Source: Treponema sp. (GTDB lineage: Bacteria; Spirochaetota; Spirochaetia; Treponematales; Treponemataceae). From it: DNA of 10,590 nt. The first letter of the stretch is position 1, and the number at the start of each line of letters is the position of its first letter. Made by a program: the position numbers and the translations under genes. Positions 5,390 through 10,590 of this stretch are shown here, piece after piece. The stretch covers positions 1-10,590 of the forward strand of contig JAEDED010000037.1 of the NCBI GenBank assembly GCA_016293495.1. The letters run 5' to 3'. The notes beneath the pieces are model-generated. The model saw nothing but the letters and a program-made list of their open reading frames with translations, was not told the DNA's origin and searched no databases.

Positions 5390-6853
5390 ATGCTTTACCG
5401 ACAGAAAAAAGACACATACATCCGTAACTACGATGGTGCAGGATACATTACTTCCACTGGAATCTGGAACGACAGAATGGTAAACGAAAGCGGAACCGTC
5501 TTTCTAACTGCATTGTCCCGCGAACCTCAGACTTTAGACCAGCTTGCAGACAAAATCATAAAATCGTTCAACGATGTAAATAAAGAAACAATTAAAAAAG
5601 ATGCAGAGGAATTCTACGAAACTTTGATTGAAGATGGTTTCATAATCAAAGGTGAAACTAAAGAAGAACTTGATGCCAAAGATACTGGCTTTACATATAA
5701 TGCAGTTCAGCCTAAAACTGAACGGGAAGATTTTACTCCCACAATTCAGCGTGCAGATACTGATACACAGGAATTTCTGGAAAAGCATTTTAAGAACAAG
5801 CCGCATTTAACTTCGTTTCAGATTGAACTTACATCAAAATGCAACGAACGTTGCGTTCACTGTTATATTCCCCATGATTTAAAACTATACGACATTACGG
5901 AAGAAATGTACTATTCAACTCTGGAACAGCTTTCAAAGATGGGTGTTCTTTCTGTAACATTAAGCGGCGGTGAACCAATGTGCCATCCAAAGTTCAAGGA
6001 ATTTCTTCGTGCAGCAAAAAAATATGATTTCTATGTAAACATTCTTTCAAATCTTACCTTGCTTGATGACGAGACTATTCAGATCATGAAGGAAGGAAAT
6101 GTTTCTTCCGTTCAGGTTTCACTATATTCAATGATTCCAGAACATCACGATGCCATTACCACCGTCAAGGGAAGCTTTGAAAAGACAAAAAACGCAATTC
6201 TTAAGCTTATAGAAAATGATTTACCTTTGCATGTTTCATGCCCTACGATGAAGGGAAATAAAGATGACTTTGGCGATGTATTAAAGTGGTGTCATGAACA
6301 TAAAATTCGTGCTCAGACAGATTACATCATGATGGCAGAATTCAATCACGAAACTTCAAATCTTGCAAACCGCCTTTCTGTAGAAGAAGCTGGCGAAGTA
6401 ATTAAGCAGATTTCATTGGGTGATGAAGAATATCAGAAAGCAATTTTGGCTCCAGATTTTGTGGAACGATGCAATGCAAACTGCTTTAATCCGGAACGCC
6501 GTCTTTGCGGAGTTGGAATTTCCAGCTGCTGTATGATTGCTAACGGAAATGTTTATCCATGTGCCGGCTGGCAGGAAATGGTTTTGGGAAATCTTCAAAA
6601 CGATACTTTGCAAAACATTTGGGACAACTCCGAAAAAATCAATTGGCTTCGTGGCTTAAAAATGAAAGATTTGGGAAACGGTGAATGCTGTAAATGCGAT
6701 AAAGCTGCTTTCTGTGCACCATGTATGGTTCGTAATGCAAATGAAAGTCCTACAGGAAATCCTTTGGAAATAAACAGACATTTCTGTGCGGTTGCTGCAA
6801 AGAATAAGGAAATCGTTCTGAACTGGCGTGAGGCTCGGTTTAAGAAAATATGA
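5390..6853 (+). CDS. Radical SAM/SPASM peptide maturase with PqqD-like N-terminal domain
   Basis: This 487-residue enzyme probably modifies the peptide encoded at 4369. Residues 1-90 resemble a PqqD/RiPP recognition element (YITSTGIWNDRMVNESG, then a helical segment ending EDGFIIKG) that would bind the leader. The radical SAM core has Cys151, Cys155 and Cys158 in CxxxCxxC (SKCNERCVHCYIP) and SGGEP at 192-196 for S-adenosylmethionine. The SPASM domain has Cys373, Cys391, then C433-x2-C436-x5-C442-x2-C445 and Cys466, enough for two auxiliary 4Fe-4S clusters; the last gap is 2 rather than the more usual 3. AGGAG (5371-5375) is 14 nt from the ATG, rather far, and a stop in frame at 5369 rules out an earlier start. 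No strong promoter was seen in the 56-bp gap. Haem/PQQ-type or sactionine/ranthipeptide chemistry cannot be separated by eye. Confidence 0.93.
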   Translation: MLYRQKKDTYIRNYDGAGYITSTGIWNDRMVNESGTVFLTALSREPQTLDQLADKIIKSFNDVNKETIKKDAEEFYETLIEDGFIIKGETKEELDAKDTGFTYNAVQPKTEREDFTPTIQRADTDTQEFLEKHFKNKPHLTSFQIELTSKCNERCVHCYIPHDLKLYDITEEMYYSTLEQLSKMGVLSVTLSGGEPMCHPKFKEFLRAAKKYDFYVNILSNLTLLDDETIQIMKEGNVSSVQVSLYSMIPEHHDAITTVKGSFEKTKNAILKLIENDLPLHVSCPTMKGNKDDFGDVLKWCHEHKIRAQTDYIMMAEFNHETSNLANRLSVEEAGEVIKQISLGDEEYQKAILAPDFVERCNANCFNPERRLCGVGISSCCMIANGNVYPCAGWQEMVLGNLQNDTLQNIWDNSEKINWLRGLKMKDLGNGECCKCDKAAFCAPCMVRNANESPTGNPLEINRHFCAVAAKNKEIVLNWREARFKKI

Positions 6854-6866
6854 AAATAATTATTAC

Positions 6867-6899
6867 GGTGGTTGAGCTTGTCGAAACCACCTTTTTTTT
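6867..6899 (+). terminator. Terminator abutting the next gene's ribosome binding site
   Basis: GGTGGTT (6867-6873) pairs perfectly with AACCACC (6885-6891) around an 11-nt loop and is followed by eight Ts (6892-6899). AGGAG of the amidohydrolase begins at the very next base (6900). Full termination would silence that gene unless it has a hidden promoter, so partial readthrough or attenuation is likely. Confidence 0.8.
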
Positions 6900-6913
6900 A
6901 GGAGTTTTAATTT

Positions 6914-7672
6914 ATGCACGATATTCATACACACATTGGTCAGTTTTACCAGACAAAATATGACATTCACAATATTTTCAAAGCTCTCAAAAATAATGGA
7001 GTTGATGAAACAACCTTTGCTTACTTAACTCCATTGTTTACAGAATCCGCTCCGGCTATTGATTTTTACAAAGCAATGACCGAAGAAACAAAAGAAGCTT
7101 TGGATTTTGCAAAAGAAATCGGTCTTAAAGTGAATCCACTTTACTGGATTGATCCAATGGTTTTATTTGGAGGCATTACGCTGGAATCAATTTTGAAAGA
7201 TTTAGATTATAAAGGACTTGTCGTTCATCCATTTTTAAATGACTGGAATCCAGCAGATAAAAAAAGAGCAGATCTTCTGACAAAGGTATTTGAGTTTGCA
7301 AAGGAAAATAATTATGAACTATATTTCCACACAGGCTGCTCTCCAACTGATAATCCTTTGAACTTTGAAAAATGGTTTATAGAATTTCCAGAGGTGAAAG
7401 TACATCTTGCGCACTGTAAAGATCCAAAACCAATAATCCATCTTTTTTCAAAATGCAAAAATCTTGTAGGAGACACTGCATTCTGCCCTGAAGATTCCTA
7501 TAAAGCAATCTGTAAAGCAGGCTTTAAAAACAGAATGTTTTTTGGAACAGATTTTCCAATTAGTCACTGGTATCAAGATTGTGAAACTGAAAATAAATCA
7601 GTAGATGAATCTTCCCTTACATCAAGTTATAGAACGACATTGAAAGAGTATAGTTTTATTTTGAGTAACTAA
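6914..7672 (+). CDS. Metal-dependent amidohydrolase (TIM-barrel, amidohydrolase-2/TatD-like)
   Basis: The protein is 252 residues, and AGGAG (6900-6904) stands 9 nt before the ATG. It starts at once with the metal motif HDIHTH (His5, His7). It then shows VVHPF (His105), YFHTG (His139), VHLAHC (His164/His167) and GTDFP (Asp213), the order expected of a TIM-barrel metallohydrolase of the amidohydrolase-2 group. There is no signal peptide, so it should be cytoplasmic. The substrate is unknown. It lies 60 bp after the maturase and could share its transcript by readthrough of the intervening terminator, so a role in processing or detoxifying the modified peptide is possible. An unrelated hydrolase is equally possible. 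It appears intact. Confidence 0.85.
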   Translation: MHDIHTHIGQFYQTKYDIHNIFKALKNNGVDETTFAYLTPLFTESAPAIDFYKAMTEETKEALDFAKEIGLKVNPLYWIDPMVLFGGITLESILKDLDYKGLVVHPFLNDWNPADKKRADLLTKVFEFAKENNYELYFHTGCSPTDNPLNFEKWFIEFPEVKVHLAHCKDPKPIIHLFSKCKNLVGDTAFCPEDSYKAICKAGFKNRMFFGTDFPISHWYQDCETENKSVDESSLTSSYRTTLKEYSFILSN

Positions 7673-7783
7673 CTGAAAGTTGGTTCATAAGTTTCGACAG
7701 ATTATTCTCTATGCAGCTTTAGAAGAAAAGTATAAACAGGATAAAAAATTCCAAAACACAGAAAACCTGCACAATATGAAAAA

Positions 7784-8058
7784 ATGATTTATCCATGGAA
7801 AGAAATTACAGGATTTAGAATTCAGGTTGGAAAATCAAGAAGTAGAATAAGCATCACATATTTTCCTGAGGTTGTTACAATGACAGATAAAAGGAAATTC
7901 TATTTTTCACATTATAAAAATCAAATTTGTAAAAGGAATTTTTTAATGCCTTAAAAGATAATCCATCAGCCGAAATTGATTTTGATCAGTTAAAAAAATA
8001 TTACAACAAGTTCACAAAAGATAAGCAAAAATTGGTTGATTTACTTATAAATGATTAA
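7784..8058 (+). pseudogene. Frameshifted gene of unknown function (possible PH-like domain protein)
   Basis: From ATG 7784 the frame reads MIYPWKEITGFRIQVGKSRS... up to a stop at 7952-7954. From about 7936 a second frame, one base off, continues EFFNALKDNPSAEIDFDQLKKYY... to TAA 8056-8058. Together they read as one protein end with a frameshift in the AAAAGGAATTTTTT stretch. The W-x-E-I-T-G-F beta-strand start and the FF-ALKDNP helix remind me of small bacterial PH-like domains, but this is only an impression. The N-terminal part is missing or scrambled: 7690-7783 is open in another frame (ILYAALEEKYKQDKKF). I do not assign a function. Confidence 0.5.
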
Positions 8059-8071
8059 AAGGAGCATAAAA

Positions 8072-8179
8072 ATGAAAGTATTGATTCTTAACGGAAGTCC
8101 ACGTGCAAATGGAAACACTTCTCTTGCAGCGTCAGAAATTTTTTCTGCAGTGGGACTTATTGCTCTGGCATTTTTGCCT
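8072..8179 (+). pseudogene. Flavodoxin-fold NAD(P)H reductase, N-terminal fragment
   Basis: GGAG (8061-8064) and ATG 8072 begin a very typical FMN-reductase start, MKVLILNGSPRANGNTS, whose GSPRxxGNTS loop binds the flavin phosphate. Family members run to roughly 180-200 residues. Here similarity fades after about residue 25, and the frame enters the hairpin at 8180 and then the gpmI fragment out of frame, ending at 8236. The promoter-proximal end is therefore intact but the gene is cut off. The hairpin is a likely boundary of the rearrangement. Confidence 0.65.
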
Positions 8180-8202
8180 GACCTGCCTTTAGGCAGGGAA
8201 CG
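8180..8202. repeat. Hairpin shared with the repeat at 155-177
   Basis: GACCTGCC, 4 nt, GGCAGGGAACG occurs here (loop TTTA) and at 155-177 (loop AAAA). In both places the plus-strand sequence just after it is an internal piece of gpmI. The stem CCTGCC/GGCAGG is perfect. Confidence 0.75.
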
Positions 8203-8430
8203 ATGGAAGGAATGGACCTGCAACTTGGTCGCTTGAAGGCTGCTGTTGAAGAAGCTGGCGACGGCGAACCAAAAGCAAAAACATCACACAGCTTAAACCC
8301 AGTTCCAGGTATTATCTACGACCCAGAATACAAAGGCGAATACGATACAGAAAAATTGAACGAAGGGCTTGGAATTAGTAGCTGGCCTAGCACACTTATG
8401 AACTTGATGGGATTTGTGCCACCTGGTGAT
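8203..8430 (+). pseudogene. gpmI: gpmI fragment with in-frame internal deletion
   Basis: ATG 8203 starts MEGMDLQLGRLKAAVEEAG, a Met inside the normal enzyme, directly after the hairpin. Compared with the fragment at 178-623, it lacks 28 residues (84 bp, frame kept) between AAVEEAG and DGEPKAKTSHS. That removes the TADHGN metal ligands. The C-terminus LMGFVPPGD then runs into the hairpin at 8431 and stops at 8449-8451 instead of ending in MLNLTK. There is no ribosome binding site suited to this Met. It cannot be catalytic. Many synonymous differences from the first fragment show that the two are old or of different origin, not a recent copy. Confidence 0.85.
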
Positions 8431-8460
8431 GCCGAGTTTATAATTTATTAAAAACTCGGC
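8431..8460 (+). terminator. Strong hairpin at the gpmI fragment end
   Basis: GCCGAGTTT (8431-8439) pairs perfectly with AAACTCGGC (8452-8460) around a 12-nt AT loop. The stop codon of the fragment lies in the loop. No T tract follows, so a recombination scar or stabilising hairpin is as likely as a terminator. Confidence 0.45.
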
Positions 8461-8470
8461 AAACGGCTGA

Positions 8471-8510
8471 GTCAAGGCTTTAAGATGAGCGGCAGCGAAC
8501 GTGCCTTGAC
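8471..8510. repeat. 8-bp inverted repeat around a GGCAGCGAAC word
   Basis: GTCAAGGC (8471-8478) and GCCTTGAC (8503-8510) are perfectly inverted with 24 nt between. The interior holds GGCAGCGAAC (8491-8500), close to GGCAGCGAAG at 92-101 in the left repeat. This links the two repeat-bearing loci. Confidence 0.5.
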
Positions 8511-8537
8511 CAGACGTATTGACTGGTACATACACGA

Positions 8538-8592
8538 AAAAGTCCGCCTTAAAAATGTAGAAATAACTTTAAAAGTCCGCCTTAAAAGTGTA
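8538..8592. repeat. Pair of 17-bp direct repeats before the second ATPase gene
   Basis: AAAAGTCCGCCTTAAAA occurs at 8538-8554 and 8571-8587, 33 bp apart (about three helical turns). Each copy is followed by a similar TGTA word. They end 12 bp before the ATPase start. The spacing on one DNA face suggests a protein-binding site; a promoter-linked iteron is the alternative. Confidence 0.65.
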
Positions 8593-8603
8593 ATGTATAG
8601 TTC

Positions 8604-9908
8604 ATGGAAAGACAGATTCTTAGTAAACTTGAACAATGGAAAAAATCTCCTTATAGAAAACCACTCATTTTAAAAGGTGCAAGGCAAGTTGGTAAAACTT
8701 GGGTAATGAAGGAGTTTGGAAAACGATATTTCAAAAGCGTGGCGTATGTTAATTTTGACAATAATTCAGCAATGAAAGCTGTTTTTGATTCTGATTCTGA
8801 CATAAGCCGTATAATTCTTGCTATTTCTGCAGAAACGGGAGTTTCAATTAAGCCGAATGATACCCTTATTATTTTTGATGAAATCCAAGAAGTGCCAAGA
8901 GCCCTTTCAAGTTTAAAATATTTTTGCGAAAATGCTCCAGAATATGCTGTTATTGCAGCAGGAAGTCAGATGGGAGTTGCTTTGCACAAGGGAACAAGTT
9001 TTCCTGTTGGAAAAGTTGATTTAATGACTTTGTATCCTTTTTCTTTCATTGAATTTCTTATGGCAACTAAGAATGAACAATTGGCTTCTGTTCTTGAAAC
9101 TAGAGATTGGTCTCTGATAACATCATTAAAATCAAAATTCATTTTTAGGATGAAAGAATACTTCTATGTTGGAGGAATGCCCTTAGCTATTCAAACTTTT
9201 ATTGATTCACAAGATTGGGCAGAAGTTCGTAAAGTTCAAAATAATCTTTTAGAAGTGTATACTCAAGATTTTTCAAAATATGCTTCAAGTATGCTTAGCA
9301 CAAAGTTAAATCAAGTTTGGTCTTCATTGCCAGCTCAACTTTCAAAAAAAAATAAAAAGTTTATTTATGGTCAAATTAAGAAAGGTGCTCGTGCAAAAGA
9401 CTTTGAACTTGCAATTCAATGGCTTTCTGACTGTGGCCTTATTCATCTTGTTCATAGTGTTTCAAAACCTGGTTATCCATTAAAAGCTTATGAAGAATTA
9501 GATTCATTTAAAACATATATGAATGATATTGGTCTTTTATGTGCCCTCGGAAATACGGATATAAAAACAATTTTAGGTGATAATGCTTTTTTTGTTGAAT
9601 TTAAAGGTGCAGTAACAGAACAATATGTTCTTCAGCAAATTATTTCTTGTACAGATTTTAAGCCTTTTTATTATTCATCTCCAAATTCTTCTGGTAAAAT
9701 TGATTTTATTATACAAATTAAAGATCAAATTGTTCCAATTGAAGTAAAATCCGCCGAAAATCTTCAAGCAAAAAGTCTTAAAGCATTTCATCAAAAATAT
9801 AATAATATTTATTCTGTAAGAACATCTCTTTCTGATTTTAGAATTGATGATTGGCTTACAAATATTCCTTTATATGCAATATTTTTAATAAATGATGTTT
9901 TGCATTAA
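8604..9908 (+). CDS. AAA ATPase with C-terminal DUF4143 domain (second copy type)
   Basis: The protein is 434 residues, starting METs (MERQILSKLEQWKKSPYRKPL) at ATG 8604, which is the family's usual beginning. No Shine-Dalgarno is visible. Walker A is GARQVGKT at 25-32 and Walker B is LIIFDE ending at residue 93. GSQMG and the FSFIEFL segment are typical of the group. The C-terminal PD-(D/E)xK-like signature is complete here (KIDFII...PIEVKSAEN), unlike the degenerate Q-V-A of the first ATPase. Identity to the first ATPase is low, so this is a different subfamily rather than a duplicate. Codon use is more AT-rich towards the end. It is intact, and its biological role is not established for the family. 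Direct repeats lie immediately upstream. Confidence 0.9.
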   Translation: MERQILSKLEQWKKSPYRKPLILKGARQVGKTWVMKEFGKRYFKSVAYVNFDNNSAMKAVFDSDSDISRIILAISAETGVSIKPNDTLIIFDEIQEVPRALSSLKYFCENAPEYAVIAAGSQMGVALHKGTSFPVGKVDLMTLYPFSFIEFLMATKNEQLASVLETRDWSLITSLKSKFIFRMKEYFYVGGMPLAIQTFIDSQDWAEVRKVQNNLLEVYTQDFSKYASSMLSTKLNQVWSSLPAQLSKKNKKFIYGQIKKGARAKDFELAIQWLSDCGLIHLVHSVSKPGYPLKAYEELDSFKTYMNDIGLLCALGNTDIKTILGDNAFFVEFKGAVTEQYVLQQIISCTDFKPFYYSSPNSSGKIDFIIQIKDQIVPIEVKSAENLQAKSLKAFHQKYNNIYSVRTSLSDFRIDDWLTNIPLYAIFLINDVLH

Positions 9909-9910
9909 AA

Positions 9911-10120
9911 ATTATCTTATTACTGGATGGAAAAAATTATATTACAGAAGGAAATGTTTTAGTAAAGCCAAATCAACGTGTTATTATTACCATCCTTGAT
10001 GAATTTGAGCCAATAAAGCGAGATTTAAAAAAATATGTTGGTGCAGTGAGTAAAGAAGATTCTGATTTAATTTCTAAAGTAGTAGAAGAAGGTCGAAAGG
10101 TAGACATTGATGAATGGTAA
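9911..10120 (+). pseudogene. Antitoxin-like ORF lacking a start codon
   Basis: Directly after the ATPase stop (9906-9908) a frame reads IILLLDGKNYITEGNVLVKPNQRVIITILDEF...and ends VVEEGRKVDIDEW at TAA 10118-10120. Its size (about 70 residues), the beta-strand start with KPNQRVIITILDE and the acidic C-terminal tail fit a small antitoxin. The next ORF is a PIN-type toxin start overlapping it by 11 bp, which supports this. No ATG, GTG or TTG with a ribosome binding site lies in frame, so the first few codons appear lost at the ATPase junction. A near-cognate start (ATT, CTG) cannot be excluded. Confidence 0.55.
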
Positions 10121-10247
10121 ACTTCTCGATACAAATATAATTCTAGCTTTACTTGAGAACCCATCACGTCCTATCAAGAGCCGCAGCATTCAATTTTGGG
10201 ATGACTTCACCAATGCCGGTGCAGGGCAAATTCCTTCGTTACGATAA
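10110..10247 (+). pseudogene. PIN-domain (VapC-type) toxin, truncated
   Basis: ATG 10110 begins MNGKLLDTNIILALLEN, the first strand and helix of PIN ribonucleases with the conserved catalytic-type Asp7 in LLDTN. Normal VapC-like toxins have about 130 residues. After residue 17 the sequence loses resemblance and stops at 10245-10247 (45 residues). The overlap with the upstream antitoxin-like frame is the standard VapBC arrangement. The pair is therefore probably dead at both ends. The junction falls near AACCCATCACGTCC (about 10159-10172). Confidence 0.6.
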
Positions 10248-10432
10248 AATTGCTGTTAATGTAATTGTACAGAATAAAAACGGCGGAATTAATTCTTGTG
10301 ATATTCCTTTTTCTGAAAATCTTGAGCAGTTTCATCATCTACTATCGCGAAAAGATTGTGGGCAGTGTTTATGATAATCGCTTTCTTGTGAAGAATGTGA
10401 AATCTGCACGCATCTTAACTGCGGAAATGTGA
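10239..10432 (+). pseudogene. Unrecognised frameshifted coding remnant
   Basis: One frame reads RYDKIAVNVIVQNKNGGINSC... to about 10333, and the next frame continues IIYYREKIVGSVYDNRFLVKNVK... to TGA 10430-10432. Each has a protein-like composition and together they resemble one gene tail with a one-base shift near 10331. I do not recognise it. It ends against the stop of the minus-strand gene at 10433. Both halves could be chance ORFs, since neither has a start site. Confidence 0.35.
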
Positions 10433-10590
10433 TTATTTCTTTGACTTCGAAACTAGTTCGTAGCTCTTCAGCGTAAGCTTGCAGAGTTTTTCTAAATCAG
10501 TGACTGCGGTGAGAAGAACAGTAATCCAGTGCTTTTTGTTCATGTGCCAGGCGGGGAAGATTGATTTGTGGTCAATGAGGTTTGGGATTT
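10433..10590 (-). CDS. MmcQ/YjbR-family protein, C-terminal part (runs off the window)
   Basis: Reading right to left from the window edge, the frame gives IPNLIDHKSIFPAWHMNKKHW, then ITVLLTAVTDLEKLCKLTLKSYELV and a stop at 10433-10435. The PAWHMNKKHWITV block followed by a short helix and S-Y-E-L is the signature end of MmcQ/YjbR (DUF419, CyaY-like fold) proteins. These small cytoplasmic proteins have no settled role. About 52 codons are inside the window and the 5' part lies beyond 10590, so the start cannot be judged. Confidence 0.75.
   Translation of the reverse strand, partial: IPNLIDHKSIFPAWHMNKKHWITVLLTAVTDLEKLCKLTLKSYELVSKSKK

Noticed and set aside
8485..8673. Plus-strand ORF reading KVRLKN/KVRLKS repeats
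   Set aside because: The repeat peptide only reflects the direct DNA repeats at 8538-8592, and the frame overlaps the ATPase start out of frame.
10153..10374. Acetyltransferase (CatA-like) fragment suggested by PMPVQGKF
   Set aside because: The resemblance is limited to a few residues and the histidine motif of that family does not follow.
1..10590. CRISPR array, tRNA or rRNA
   Set aside because: No regularly spaced repeats beyond the two-copy 17-bp pair, and no cloverleaf or rRNA-like conserved stretches were seen.

Overview
The window looks like an accessory region of a host-associated or rumen Treponema (Spirochaetes). This is inferred from AT-rich coding with AAA/GAA/ATT-rich codon use, the Treponema-like independent phosphoglycerate mutase, and a C-terminal lectin-like domain resembling targets of treponemal diversity-generating retroelements. 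No rRNA, tRNA or CRISPR array was found, so the assignment rests on protein resemblance alone.

Left part (1-3123): a GC-rich multi-hairpin repeat (about 88-180) abuts a 5'-truncated gpmI fragment. A terminator follows, then a DUF4143-type AAA ATPase. Next is a short ORF that joins a signal/TM segment directly to a GC-rich domain ending in VCAIRAF (a probable diversity-generating-retroelement variable region without its retroelement), and then a beta-carbonic anhydrase lacking its N-terminus. sfsA lies on the minus strand (3124-3852).

Centre (3932-7672): this is the most interesting block, a candidate RiPP (ribosomally made, enzyme-modified peptide) locus. A minus-strand XRE regulator diverges from a near-consensus promoter driving a 43-residue peptide gene (4369-4500). 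That peptide has a GSYAAGCP core-like motif and a C-terminal CxxC. A small unknown protein follows (4580-4801). A complete RelB/DinJ-YafQ toxin-antitoxin pair then sits on the opposite strand, and after it comes a radical SAM/SPASM protein with a PqqD-like N-terminal region (5390-6853). A terminator hairpin abuts the ribosome binding site of a TIM-barrel amidohydrolase (6914-7672). The proposed logic is that the regulator controls the precursor, the SPASM enzyme cross-links or otherwise modifies the peptide, and the amidohydrolase is an optional accessory.

Right part (7673-10590): mostly gene debris. It holds a frameshifted gene of unknown function, the first ~25 codons of a flavodoxin-fold reductase, and a second gpmI fragment with an internal deletion. 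The second gpmI fragment begins at the same kind of GACCTGCC/GGCAGGGAACG hairpin as the first. It is followed by two more hairpins, a pair of 17-bp direct repeats and a second DUF4143-type ATPase. A start-less antitoxin-like ORF overlapping a truncated PIN toxin comes next, then an unrecognised frameshifted remnant, and finally the 3' end of an MmcQ/YjbR-family gene on the minus strand that runs off the window. The debris and hairpins suggest repeated rearrangement.
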